In this document: positions 1-6,608 of the stretch, piece after piece
Layout: every line of letters starts with the position of its first letter
How positions within the stretch are numbered: position 1 is the first letter of the stretch
NCBI GenBank assembly: GCA_017462145.1
Contig: JAFTRT010000032.1
Location: 1 to 10,174, forward strand
Origin: Clostridia bacterium
GTDB lineage: Bacteria > Bacillota_A > Clostridia > Oscillospirales > CAG-272
Direction of reading: 5' to 3'
Length of the DNA: 10,174 nucleotides
Made by a program: the position numbers and the translations under genes
The notes under the pieces: generated by a model
Databases searched by the model: none
What the model saw: the letters and a program-made list of their open reading frames with translations, nothing else
Told to the model about the DNA's origin: nothing

Positions 1-1
1 G

Positions 2-757
2 GGTACCGTACAGAGCTTTGCCCGTCCTTTCCTGAACTGTGGCGTGAAGGTTTTTTCCGCTTGGGGGGCCAATGCCGTGCCTGTGGCTGAGATGACCGTG
101 GCACAAATGATTCTTGCAAATAAAGGCTATTTTTTGACAAACCGACTCTATCATGAAAAAGGAAAACGGGTGGCAAAGGACGCTTTCATGGGGTGCCGTG
201 GCAATTACGGTGAGACAGTGGGCATCATCGGAGCGGGTATGATTGGGAAGCTGGTCATTCAAATGCTGAAGCAGTACAACCTCAAGGTCATCGTATTCGA
301 TCCTTTTTTGTCGGACGAAAGGGCAGAGGAGCTTGGGGTGGAGAAATGCGGCCTTGCCGAGCTGTTTGAGCGTGCCTTTACGGTGTCCAATCACCTGGCT
401 AATAACGAGCAGACGAAAGGGATGCTGACCTATGAGCTGTTTTCCCGTATGCGCAAGAACGCTGTATTTATCAACACAGGACGGGGTGCGCAGGTGGTGG
501 AAGAGGATCTGGTTCGTGTTCTTCGGGAGCGTCCCGATCTGACGGCTCTCCTGGACGTGACCTATCCGGAGCCACCCGTGGAAGGGCATCCGTTCTATAC
601 GCTTCCCAACTGCCTGCTGACACCGCATATTGCGGGAAGCGCAGGGGACGAGGTGGAAAGAATGGGAGAATATATGTTGGCGGAATGTCAGGCATATCTT
701 CACGGAGAGCCTTGCCGCTACGAGGTGACCGAAGCCATGCTCGCAACCATGGCGTAA
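2..757 (+). CDS. D-isomer-specific 2-hydroxyacid dehydrogenase, C-terminal part (5' end outside window)
   Basis: NAD-dependent D-2-hydroxyacid dehydrogenase, a cytosolic enzyme interconverting a 2-hydroxyacid and a 2-oxoacid. The frame is open from base 2, so the GTG at 44 is an internal codon and not a start; 251 residues are visible, against about 320-345 for the family, so roughly the first quarter is missing. Visible marks: the Rossmann motif GAGMIG (fragment residues 77-82) followed by a strand ending in VFDPF, and the catalytic Arg/Glu/His set in NTGRGA (R161), YPEPP (E190) and TPHIAGS (H209). All three catalytic residues are present, so the enzyme should be active. The substrate cannot be read from sequence: glycerate, phosphoglycerate, lactate or a sugar-derived acid are all possible, and the nearby sugar genes favour a sugar acid only weakly. 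The decayed gene 30 bases downstream was probably its operon partner. Confidence 0.93.
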   Translation, partial: GTVQSFARPFLNCGVKVFSAWGANAVPVAEMTVAQMILANKGYFLTNRLYHEKGKRVAKDAFMGCRGNYGETVGIIGAGMIGKLVIQMLKQYNLKVIVFDPFLSDERAEELGVEKCGLAELFERAFTVSNHLANNEQTKGMLTYELFSRMRKNAVFINTGRGAQVVEEDLVRVLRERPDLTALLDVTYPEPPVEGHPFYTLPNCLLTPHIAGSAGDEVERMGEYMLAECQAYLHGEPCRYEVTEAMLATMA

Positions 758-787
758 CCGAGTGCTGTATTGTGAAAGGAGACAAAG

Positions 788-1118
788 ATATCCGATCTTC
801 AACCGATGATCCGTCAAATTCCGGAACGAATCGACACCCACAAGGTGGGAGAGGGGCAGTATTTCCGTTGGCCGTGGCCGGTTGTCAAGGAATCCCATGA
901 CCTTGGATCAGGAGCATTGGGATTTTGCCAGCGGACGACTCACAGCCGCCTTTGCCATGCCTGCCGAGCCTGAATGCGGATATCGATAGATCGTGTTGTT
1001 CCACGGCTCACGGGCGGACAGCCTTCCCGAAACACACGGTGCGGCATCCTTGGCGTTTGCTTACACCAACGATTTTGACGCTATTGCTTTGAATCCGGGC
1101 AGTAGCAAAAGAAGATAG
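788..1118 (+). pseudogene. Decayed gene, possibly a GH43-like beta-propeller glycosidase
   Basis: A well-formed ribosome binding site (AAAGGAG, 775-781) stands six bases before ATA (788-790), where an ATG would be expected. From there frame 2 reads a protein-like stretch containing PMIRQIPERIDTHKVGEG and YFRWPWPVVKESHD. The plausible reading then moves to frame 3 near 895-905 (EHWDFASGRLTAAFAMPAEP), meets an in-frame TAG at 987-989, and continues with IVLFHGSRADSLPETHG and SLAFAYTNDFDAIALNPG up to a TAG at 1116-1118. Lost start, frameshift and amber codon together mean it is not functional. The FHGS and ETHG...AFAYTNDF pattern reminds me of uncharacterised GH43-like five-bladed propeller glycosidases, but this is recollection of family style without a search. 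At about 110 codons it is also much shorter than such an enzyme, so internal and 3' parts are probably deleted. It would have been co-transcribed with the dehydrogenase. Confidence 0.55.
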
Positions 1119-1174
1119 AGCTTTGTTGCGGAACGGTGATCAAACGCTGCGGCTACGGCTACCAAAAGAAAAAT

Positions 1175-1208
1175 GACCGAGGTCGGATCCAAAGATCCAA
1201 CCTCGGTC
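1175..1208 (-). terminator. Rho-independent terminator of the GH35 gene
   Basis: Stem GACCGAGGT (1175-1183) pairs with ACCTCGGTC (1200-1208), followed after one C/A mismatch by GGATC/GATCC (1185-1189 with 1194-1198) around a CAAA loop. Read on the minus strand, it starts eight bases after the GH35 stop codon and is followed by TTTTTCTTTT, a good terminator tail. On the plus strand the bases after it are only moderately T-rich (GTTTGTATTATTTC), so it may also stop read-through from the dehydrogenase and its pseudogene. Confidence 0.88.
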
Positions 1209-1215
1209 GTTTGTA

Positions 1216-3330
1216 TTATTTCAGCTCGATCGGCAATACCGACATGGCATCAACGGTTTGCGTTCCCAGATCGAAGACCCGTCCATTTGCCTTGACCGAC
1301 AGGGTAGCACGGACGGCTCCGGCCAGATTGTTGATCAGGAAGCAGATTGCCCGCTCGCCATCCTCAAACAGGGTTACGTTCAGATTTCTGCAATCGGTCT
1401 TCACCCGTCTTTCGTATCCCAATGCGCCAAGACACAGCTCGAGCAGCTCCAACTGGCAGAATTGGCTGTACTCGAAGGATGCGCCCAACAAAGCCACAGC
1501 ACCGCTTCCCATCTTGCGCCACACGGCAATCGGGGTTCCGTCGGCATCGTCGGTGGCGAGAACGTCTCCCTCAAAGCCGTCAAAGGTATATTTGGATTCC
1601 ACTCCGTAAACCTTTTCGCCGTTTACCATTGTCAGGGGCTCCACCGAATCGAAAGCTCTGACCTCTTGAATGGAGAGGAAATCCCGAAGGATGGTGCAGG
1701 GCAGATAGTCCTCATCCAAATAGGGAACGGTGGGCGTCAGCATCAGCCGTCCGCCGCGTCGGATGAAATCGACCGCATTCTGCTGATCTTCCGGTGACAT
1801 TCTTTCATCGGTGACCAGAAGGAACGGAAGATCGGTGGGGGTATCTTGACTCAAGGGACGGCAAACGGGTAGGGCAGCAGACAGTCCGAGGGACAGAAGA
1901 ACCGAGTAGCGGTAATTCCGCAGATTCAACCCATGGGCGGAATGGCGCTTCCACTGTCTCGACGTGATATATTGCATCTGATCCCACGTAAAGCCCAACT
2001 GTACGTCAGCCGAGCGGTCGTTGCTCAAAAGCAGATCGTTTTGCAGGGAGTATTCATTCCGTTTCTTCTGTACGTAATACATGGGACGGATCTCACCGGT
2101 TGCCGAGACCGGTGCGTGGTAATCGTAGATGGTGGTGTTGTTACCTGTGTTGGCGTAATTGGGGCCGCCTGTAAATACGTAATAATTGGAGCCCTTCATG
2201 CCAAGTGCCACGTGGGTCATGTAGAAGCCGTACAGATTTTCGGGGAGGAGGGGCGGATAGCAGGACATACTGCCGCTTTGCATCTCCAGTACCGACGGTG
2301 GCATTCCCAAAGCCCGAAGCAGATCCATGGAAAGAAGATATTTGACGGTTTTTTCGGGAGTCATCGAGATTCCGGCGGCGGGAGAAAGGGCGTAATAATG
2401 ATCCACGCCCAAGAGGAAGCGGTGCTTTTGGTTTTGTTCCGGAATATTCCGCATCAGCGGAATGAAGCTGCCGCCCCCGGCATTGGTGCAATAATCCACG
2501 TCAATCCCATCCTCCTCAAACCACTCGCAGAGGGTACGGATATAAAGCTCCAAGGATTGGCGGTAGAACACCAGATAGTCGTTGAAAAAGCGTTTTCCGC
2601 CTACGTCCCGATCCGACGGCGTGTTGCAGAAAGGGTTGACCTCCATGAAGGAGGAAAAGTGGGAGCCGTAATGGGCATTCATGTTGGCTACGGTTTCGAA
2701 TTTTTCTTTCAGATAGCAAACGAAGCGGCCACCCTCGGTTCCGATTCCCATTCCTTCCTTGTTGCAGTCGATAAAGCCGCGCCAGACATGGATGCCGGCA
2801 ATCTCGTTATCTGCCTGCACCGATACGATACAGCCACCGTTGGTTACGAGAAAGGGCTTGATTGTTTCGTCTACCGCACGGATGTACCGTCTGGCACGGT
2901 CAAGAAAGACGGGATGCAGATAGGATGCACTTTTGTTGAGGGCATTGAATTCTCCATGGGGACCGTGAGAGATCGTTTCTGGATAGTTGTCTGCCATCCA
3001 GAAGGGAAGGCCGTCACGGCAAAGCTCGGAATAGGAGTAAGGACCCGGACGGGCAATGACCATGATTTCCAACTCACAGCAGAGCTTCAGAAAGTCGGTC
3101 AGGGAGCGTTCGGGGATATCATCGAACAGAATCGTCCCCTCTTCGGGCTCGTGGATGATCCACGGAATATAAGTGGCAACCGTATTGGCACCCGATTGCT
3201 TCAAGAGAATCAGCCGTTCCCTCCAATCGGATTTGGGAACGCGAAAATAATGGAATTCTCCCGAGATCAAGGGGGCAGGGGTTCCGTTTACGGTAAATCC
3301 TTGGGGAGTCCACGCAAGAGTCGGTGTCAT
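1216..3330 (-). CDS. Glycoside hydrolase family 35 beta-galactosidase
   Basis: Retaining beta-galactosidase of family GH35, releasing terminal beta-galactose from oligosaccharides or glycans; with no signal peptide it is probably cytosolic and acts on imported sugars. The 704-residue product opens with the family signature SGEFHYFRVPKSDWRERL (23-40), then NTVATYIPWIIHEPE (49-63) and ARPGPYSYSEL...GLPFWM (93-112). E176 in VQADNEIAG is the likely acid/base and E349 in VLEMQSG the likely nucleophile; SNYYVFTGGPNYANTG (381-396) matches the usual GH35 'YMFHGGTNFG' region. Residues about 500-560 resemble a flavodoxin/GATase-like domain (LLVTDERMSPEDQQ), and the end looks like a beta-sandwich. I chose the start at 3330 because AAGGAG stands seven bases upstream; the open frame extends 21 codons further but runs into the promoter. 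It is a single-gene unit with its own promoter and terminator. The NEIA and EMQSG sequences deviate from the classic NEYG and EFWxGW forms, so the preferred glycoside may differ from lactose. Confidence 0.93.
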   Translation of the reverse strand: MTPTLAWTPQGFTVNGTPAPLISGEFHYFRVPKSDWRERLILLKQSGANTVATYIPWIIHEPEEGTILFDDIPERSLTDFLKLCCELEIMVIARPGPYSYSELCRDGLPFWMADNYPETISHGPHGEFNALNKSASYLHPVFLDRARRYIRAVDETIKPFLVTNGGCIVSVQADNEIAGIHVWRGFIDCNKEGMGIGTEGGRFVCYLKEKFETVANMNAHYGSHFSSFMEVNPFCNTPSDRDVGGKRFFNDYLVFYRQSLELYIRTLCEWFEEDGIDVDYCTNAGGGSFIPLMRNIPEQNQKHRFLLGVDHYYALSPAAGISMTPEKTVKYLLSMDLLRALGMPPSVLEMQSGSMSCYPPLLPENLYGFYMTHVALGMKGSNYYVFTGGPNYANTGNNTTIYDYHAPVSATGEIRPMYYVQKKRNEYSLQNDLLLSNDRSADVQLGFTWDQMQYITSRQWKRHSAHGLNLRNYRYSVLLSLGLSAALPVCRPLSQDTPTDLPFLLVTDERMSPEDQQNAVDFIRRGGRLMLTPTVPYLDEDYLPCTILRDFLSIQEVRAFDSVEPLTMVNGEKVYGVESKYTFDGFEGDVLATDDADGTPIAVWRKMGSGAVALLGASFEYSQFCQLELLELCLGALGYERRVKTDCRNLNVTLFEDGERAICFLINNLAGAVRATLSVKANGRVFDLGTQTVDAMSVLPIELK

Positions 3331-3364
3331 AACAGATCTCCTTTGTGAGGTATTGTTGCCATCT

Positions 3365-3393
3365 ATTATAGCATGAGAATCTCCAAAAAGCAA
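3365..3393 (-). promoter_or_regulatory. Promoter of the GH35 gene
   Basis: On the minus strand, -35 TTGCTT (3393-3388) and a perfect -10 TATAAT (3370-3365) are separated by exactly 17 bases. Transcription would start near 3358, giving a short leader of about 28 bases with AAGGAG before the ATG at 3330. The -35 lies inside an 11-bp inverted repeat shared with the divergent promoter at 3476-3504. Confidence 0.85.
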
Positions 3394-3483
3394 GAGACAT
3401 TAAAAAATCGACCGCTTATGTGTCATGGGAGTCCTGCGCCGAATCCGATCGGATCAAAAGGCTCTGAAAAAGCTCTTGCTTTT
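3386..3483. repeat. 11-bp inverted repeat covering both divergent -35 boxes
   Basis: AAAAGCAAGAG (3386-3396) and its exact complement CTCTTGCTTTT (3473-3483) lie 76 bases apart. Each arm contains the TTGCTT -35 box of one of the two divergent promoters. This could be a shared operator for coordinated control of GH35 and the PHP gene, or it could simply reflect two promoters with the same -35 context. The bases between the arms hold no gene that I can recognise. Confidence 0.6.
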
Positions 3484-3504
3484 GTTCCGTTCGTGATGTA
3501 TAAT
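3476..3504 (+). promoter_or_regulatory. Promoter of the broken PHP-domain gene
   Basis: TTGCTT (3476-3481), a 17-base spacer, and TATAAT (3499-3504). It is the mirror of the GH35 promoter: same -35, same spacer length, same -10. It appears intact although the gene it drives is destroyed, so a transcript from here could still be made and could run on toward the isomerase gene at 4100. Confidence 0.8.
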
Positions 3505-3568
3505 AACAGAGAAAGCATTGCGATTGCCAAGCGTTTCGATGCCGTACGCTCACGAGGGAGGAAAGAAG

Positions 3569-3964
3569 ATGCCGTTGATAGACCTTCACACGCATACCAC
3601 GTATTCCGACGGGAAAACCACGGTGGAAAACTCCTTGCGATGTGCCGAGAATCTTGGCCTTTCGATCCTTTCCATTACCGATCACAATACGGTCAAGATG
3701 GTTCACGAATGCGGTGGACTTACGTTTTGGGCATACCCGTTGGTCCATGCTCCGCATTGTGAATTGCTTGGAAGAGCTTGCCGAGAGCGATCTGGATGGT
3801 TTTGAGTGCTGTTACGGAACATTTACAGCCGAGCAAATCGAATTTCTTTCGGAATTATGCGGCAAGCACCGTTGTTTCAAAGCGGCGGCAGTGATTTTCA
3901 CGGGCTGGATATGCGCCCGAACAATCGGTTAGGGCAGGCGGAAAGCCGATTCCCCAAGATTTGA
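3569..3964 (+). pseudogene. PHP-domain metal-dependent phosphoesterase, broken
   Basis: Remnant of a PHP-superfamily phosphoesterase (type seen in nucleoside-bisphosphate and sugar-phosphate phosphatases), normally about 270-290 residues. The start is sound: GGGAGG just upstream of the ATG at 3569, followed by the metal-binding motif PLIDLHTHTTYSDG and the second motif SITDHNT. The reading then jumps straight to a VHECGGLTFWAYPLVH stretch, so roughly 100 codons appear to be missing near 3700. The frame shifts around 3765-3775 into LEELAESDLDGFECCYG...EQIEFLSELCGKH (frame 3), and shifts back near 3875-3885 into the C-terminal motif GGSDFHGLDMRPNNRLG, stopping at 3962-3964. At least three lesions (one deletion, two frameshifts) therefore lie between recognisable start and end motifs. 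It is non-functional as written; sequencing error could explain a frameshift but not the deletion. Confidence 0.87.
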
Positions 3965-4099
3965 TCGAGCCGTGGCTTTCCCTCGTTTGGGCACATCTTT
4001 TTTGATAGAATTTTTTCACGGCTTATCCGATGGATCTCTTACGGGGCGGGTTTTCCGTCCGATAGGGCGTGGCACAATAAGACTTTGAAAGAGAGTAAA

Positions 4100-4978
4100 A
4101 TGAGTTTGAATTTTTCTATGTATACGGGTTTTTCCTCCTTGGTGAGACGCCGGGGAATCGAATATGCCGCAGAAATGGCTGTCAATCTTGGCTTTTCCTC
4201 CGTCGAACTGCTTGATATGGCGGGAAAAGATCCTTACCATCCGACCTTTGACAGCGTGGCTTCTGCCATCGAAGCGAAAAAGATACTGGATCGTTACGGT
4301 CTTTCGGTGTCCTGTTACTCGGTTGGAGCCACGCTGGTTACATTGGATGGCGAAGTAAAAAAGAACGACCGCATCCTCTCTGATTTGAAACGGTATGCGG
4401 ATGATGCCGCTGCTTTGGGTTCGCCTTTTTTCCATCACACCTTGATTTTAGATCTCGTGCTTCCCGTCGGCGCCCCCGATTTTTGCGATGTTTTGATGCC
4501 CGCGGTAGAGGCCGCCTGTGAGATCGCAAGCTACTGTCAAGGACTGGGGTTGACTTGTCTTTATGAGGAGCAGGGAATGTATTTCAACGGGGTGAACGGA
4601 TTTGGCCGCTTCTATTCCGAAATGAAGAAAAGATGTCCGAACGTCGGTGTTTGCGGTGACGTGGGAAATACCTTTTTTGTGGACGAATCACCCGTTCCGT
4701 TTTTTCAAGCCTTTGCCGCTGATATCAAGCACGTGCATCTGAAGGACTATTGGATGAACAATGAGCTTGCAGACGGAAAGGGATGCGAGTTTCGCAGCCG
4801 CAGCGGTGCTGGTTTTGATGGTGCAATGATTGGGTGCGGTCAAGTTGATATCGTTTCCTGTCTGGATGCATTGAAAGCACATGGTTACCGTGGTGCTTTT
4901 TCCCTTGAAATTGATTACCATAAGGAGTATTCCCGTCATACTCGCATGGCCTTTGCGCTTGTACGGGATCATTTTTGA
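4100..4978 (+). CDS. Sugar phosphate isomerase/epimerase-like TIM-barrel protein
   Basis: Member of the xylose-isomerase-like TIM-barrel (AP endonuclease 2) superfamily, cytosolic metal-dependent enzymes that isomerise or epimerise sugars and sugar derivatives. The 292 residues are normal for the family. Visible barrel features are IEYAAEMAVNLGFSSVELL (20-38), typical of the first helix and strand, and the expected metal ligands: E156 in YEEQG, D187 in CGDVGN, H213 in HVHLKD and E270 in FSLEID. All four are in the usual order, so it should be catalytically competent. The substrate cannot be assigned. I chose the ATG at 4100, preceded by a weak AAAGAGAG; a TTG at 4085 would add five codons but has no ribosome binding site. 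I see no convincing promoter directly upstream, so read-through from the PHP pseudogene promoter is possible. A hairpin terminator follows. Confidence 0.88.
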   Translation: MSLNFSMYTGFSSLVRRRGIEYAAEMAVNLGFSSVELLDMAGKDPYHPTFDSVASAIEAKKILDRYGLSVSCYSVGATLVTLDGEVKKNDRILSDLKRYADDAAALGSPFFHHTLILDLVLPVGAPDFCDVLMPAVEAACEIASYCQGLGLTCLYEEQGMYFNGVNGFGRFYSEMKKRCPNVGVCGDVGNTFFVDESPVPFFQAFAADIKHVHLKDYWMNNELADGKGCEFRSRSGAGFDGAMIGCGQVDIVSCLDALKAHGYRGAFSLEIDYHKEYSRHTRMAFALVRDHF

Positions 4979-5005
4979 GTTTGGGATCACAGGAATAGAA
5001 TGATG

Positions 5006-5050
5006 ATGCCCGCAGAAGAGCTCGTTCTCTCAACTGCGGGCATGTTTTGT
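5006..5050 (+). terminator. Terminator after the isomerase gene
   Basis: Perfect 10-bp stem ATGCCCGCAG (5006-5015) with CTGCGGGCAT (5034-5043), an 18-base loop that can form a few inner pairs, and the tail GTTTTGT. It lies 27 bases after the stop codon. The following 118 bases, up to the promoter at 5169, hold no gene I can support; a small CTGCC/GGCAG hairpin followed by ATTTTTCT (5099-5121) may be a second, weak terminator. Confidence 0.78.
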
Positions 5051-5168
5051 CCCCCGAAACCATCGGCCGGTGATGATGACCGTAGCGTCTTCGCCATCCT
5101 GCCGTCCATTGGCAGATTTTTCTGTGGTTTTCATTCCAACGGCAATGGGGGAAAGCACAGACACCTTA

Positions 5169-5197
5169 TTGACAGGGCAGTTGTTTTTTGCTACAAT
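5169..5197 (+). promoter_or_regulatory. Promoter of the UroD/MtaA-like gene
   Basis: Perfect -35 TTGACA (5169-5174), 17-base spacer, and -10 TACAAT (5192-5197). Transcription would begin near 5204, leaving a leader of about 24 bases with GGAGGT (5217-5222) five bases before the ATG at 5228. A strong constitutive-type promoter; I see no clear operator in it. Confidence 0.9.
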
Positions 5198-5227
5198 AAG
5201 AACGGAACGTTCCATCGGAGGTGTTGT

Positions 5228-6238
5228 ATGAACAGCTATCAGCGAGTGATGAACCGTCTTGCAGGAAAGCCTGTGGACAGATTACCGAATATGAGTCTTG
5301 TGATGATGTTTGCGGCCAAGCTGGTCGGTGTCAGCTTTGGTCAATATTGTACGGATTATCGCTACCTGGTGGAGGGGGCTTTTCGGTGCCATGAGCAGTT
5401 TGGCTTTGATATGGTTTGCGCCATTTCCGATCCTATGCGGGAAGCGGAAGGCTTTGGCGCAAAGGTTGTGATTCCCGATGACGGAGTTCCTTACTGCCCC
5501 GTCAAGCGCTTGCAAAGTGTGGATGATATTGCAACCTTAAAGGTGATTGCTCCCGAATCCGGTCGGCGTATGCACGACCGTCTGGAAGCGATCCGCAGCA
5601 TGAAGGAGCGTGCGGGACATGACATCCCCGTCGTCGGTTGGGTGGAAGGTGCCCTTGCGGAGTGCTGTGATTTGATGGATATGCAGGAGGTTTTTGCCAA
5701 CCTTTTGGACGAGCCGGAGGCAATGGAGACCCTGATTGACATTTGCATGGAGCAAGGAATCCGCTTTGCAAAAGCGCAGGTGGACGCAGGTGCCGACATC
5801 ATCGGAATCGGAGATGCCGCTACCTCTCTGATCGGCCCCTCGTTGTATGAAGAATTTGTATTGTCTTATCAGCAAAAGATGATTGCCGCTATTCATGAGA
5901 TGGGAGCAAAGGTCAAGCTGCATATCTGCGGCAATCTGAATCCCGTGCTTCATTTGGTGGCACAGACCGGTGCCGATATCGTGGATTTGGATTACATGGT
6001 GGATATGAACCGTGCGGCGGACATGTTCCCCGAAACCTGCAGTATTTGCGGGAATATGGATCCGGTTTCCGTGATCTATCAGGGAACGCCCGAAACCATC
6101 AAAGCTGCCGTACGCCAATGCATGGCCATCAGCGGCAAGAACAACAATTTCATCGCCCCCGGCTGTGAGATCCCCAAGGATACACCGGTGGAAAACGTTC
6201 TTGCCTTGCAGGAAGCGATCGCAGAACTCCCTTGCTGA
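5228..6238 (+). CDS. Uroporphyrinogen decarboxylase superfamily protein, MtaA/CmuA methyltransferase type
   Basis: A 336-residue TIM-barrel protein of the URO-D superfamily, cytosolic. It carries a zinc-ligand pattern of the MtaA/MtbA/CmuA methyltransferase branch: H232-x-C234 in KLHICGN plus C313 in APGCEIPKDTP. That branch moves methyl groups between a corrinoid protein and a thiol such as coenzyme M. I do not see the N-terminal arginine-rich substrate motif of true HemE, so a heme role is unlikely. Other typical segments are MNSYQRVMNRLAGKPVDRLP (1-20), VVGWVEGALAECCDLM (135-150) and ADIIGIGDAATSLIGP (189-204). The start is fixed by GGAGGT and the promoter immediately upstream; the frame is open further upstream, but that part covers the promoter and terminator. 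No corrinoid protein or partner methyltransferase is encoded in this window, so the methyl donor and acceptor are unknown. It is a one-gene unit ending at a strong hairpin. Confidence 0.85.
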   Translation: MNSYQRVMNRLAGKPVDRLPNMSLVMMFAAKLVGVSFGQYCTDYRYLVEGAFRCHEQFGFDMVCAISDPMREAEGFGAKVVIPDDGVPYCPVKRLQSVDDIATLKVIAPESGRRMHDRLEAIRSMKERAGHDIPVVGWVEGALAECCDLMDMQEVFANLLDEPEAMETLIDICMEQGIRFAKAQVDAGADIIGIGDAATSLIGPSLYEEFVLSYQQKMIAAIHEMGAKVKLHICGNLNPVLHLVAQTGADIVDLDYMVDMNRAADMFPETCSICGNMDPVSVIYQGTPETIKAAVRQCMAISGKNNNFIAPGCEIPKDTPVENVLALQEAIAELPC

Positions 6239-6282
6239 TGTTGCAAAGGCAGAAAAACAGTTTGAAAAGAAACGAATCAAAA

Positions 6283-6314
6283 CCCGCAGGACGGATGAAG
6301 TTCCGTCCTGCGGG
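6283..6314. terminator. Bidirectional terminator between the UroD-like gene and the XRE gene
   Basis: Perfect 13-bp stem CCCGCAGGACGGA (6283-6295) with TCCGTCCTGCGGG (6302-6314) and a six-base loop. The plus-strand tail is ATTTTGTTC and the minus-strand tail is TTTTGATTC. It sits between two convergent genes (stops at 6238 on plus and 6331 on minus) and should serve both. Confidence 0.92.
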
Positions 6315-6330
6315 ATTTTGTTCAAAAGAA

Positions 6331-6573
6331 TTATTTGATTTCTTGTTCCAAAGCTTGAAATTCTTCGGTGGCGAAAAAATCCACCAACGTAATGCCAAAG
6401 CCGTCGCACAGCATTTTGATGGTAACAATACCGGGATTAACGCTTTTTCCGTACAAAATATTTTTGATGGAAGAGGGCGGAACAGCCGATTCCATGGCCA
6501 GCTTGCGAATCGACATTTTCTTTTCGCCTAACAATTGAAGAATCCTGTTTTTGACGGTTGTGTAAGTGTCCAT
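6331..6573 (-). CDS. Small XRE/Cro-CI-type helix-turn-helix transcriptional regulator
   Basis: An 80-residue DNA-binding protein made of little more than one HTH_3 domain. Segments MSIRKLAMESAVPPSSIKNI (20-39) and ITLVDFFATEEF (61-72) show the helix-turn-helix and the characteristic 'ITLxDFF' end of the XRE domain. There is no sensor domain, so any inducing signal must act through stability, dimerisation or a partner protein. The start at 6573 is supported by GGAGG (minus strand, 6584-6580) six bases upstream. It is transcribed divergently from the membrane protein gene at 6700, with the two starts about 126 bases apart, so it most likely controls that gene and itself through the palindromes between them. 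It could equally be an antitoxin-like or phage-derived regulator. Its own -10 is good but its -35 is poor. Confidence 0.9.
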   Translation of the reverse strand: MDTYTTVKNRILQLLGEKKMSIRKLAMESAVPPSSIKNILYGKSVNPGIVTIKMLCDGFGITLVDFFATEEFQALEQEIK

Positions 6574-6602
6574 AGGATGCCTCCGAAAAATAATATCATC
6601 TC

Positions 6603-6608
6603 ATTATA
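6603..6608 (-). promoter_or_regulatory. -10 box of the XRE gene (weak -35)
   Basis: On the minus strand TATAAT (6608-6603) stands about 30 bases before the ATG at 6573, at a suitable distance for a leader carrying GGAGG. At a spacing of 16-18 bases I find only CCGCTT-like sequence instead of TTGACA, and there is no TGn extension. The promoter is therefore probably weak or assisted, in contrast with the strong divergent one at 6620-6648. Confidence 0.5.

Noticed and set aside
1933..3348. 471-codon open frame on the plus strand opposite the GH35 gene
   Set aside because: It is antisense to a clear GH35 protein with motifs throughout; it has no ribosome binding site and no recognisable domain.
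4016..4438. 140-codon minus-strand frame over the start of the isomerase gene
   Set aside because: Antisense shadow of a protein with intact metal-ligand motifs; no start signals.
5030..5215. 60-codon open frame on the minus strand between the isomerase and UroD-like genes
   Set aside because: No ribosome binding site, overlaps a promoter and a terminator, and has no recognisable motif.
5000..5227. N-terminal extension of the UroD-like frame
   Set aside because: It covers the upstream terminator and the TTGACA/TACAAT promoter; GGAGGT fixes the start at 5228.
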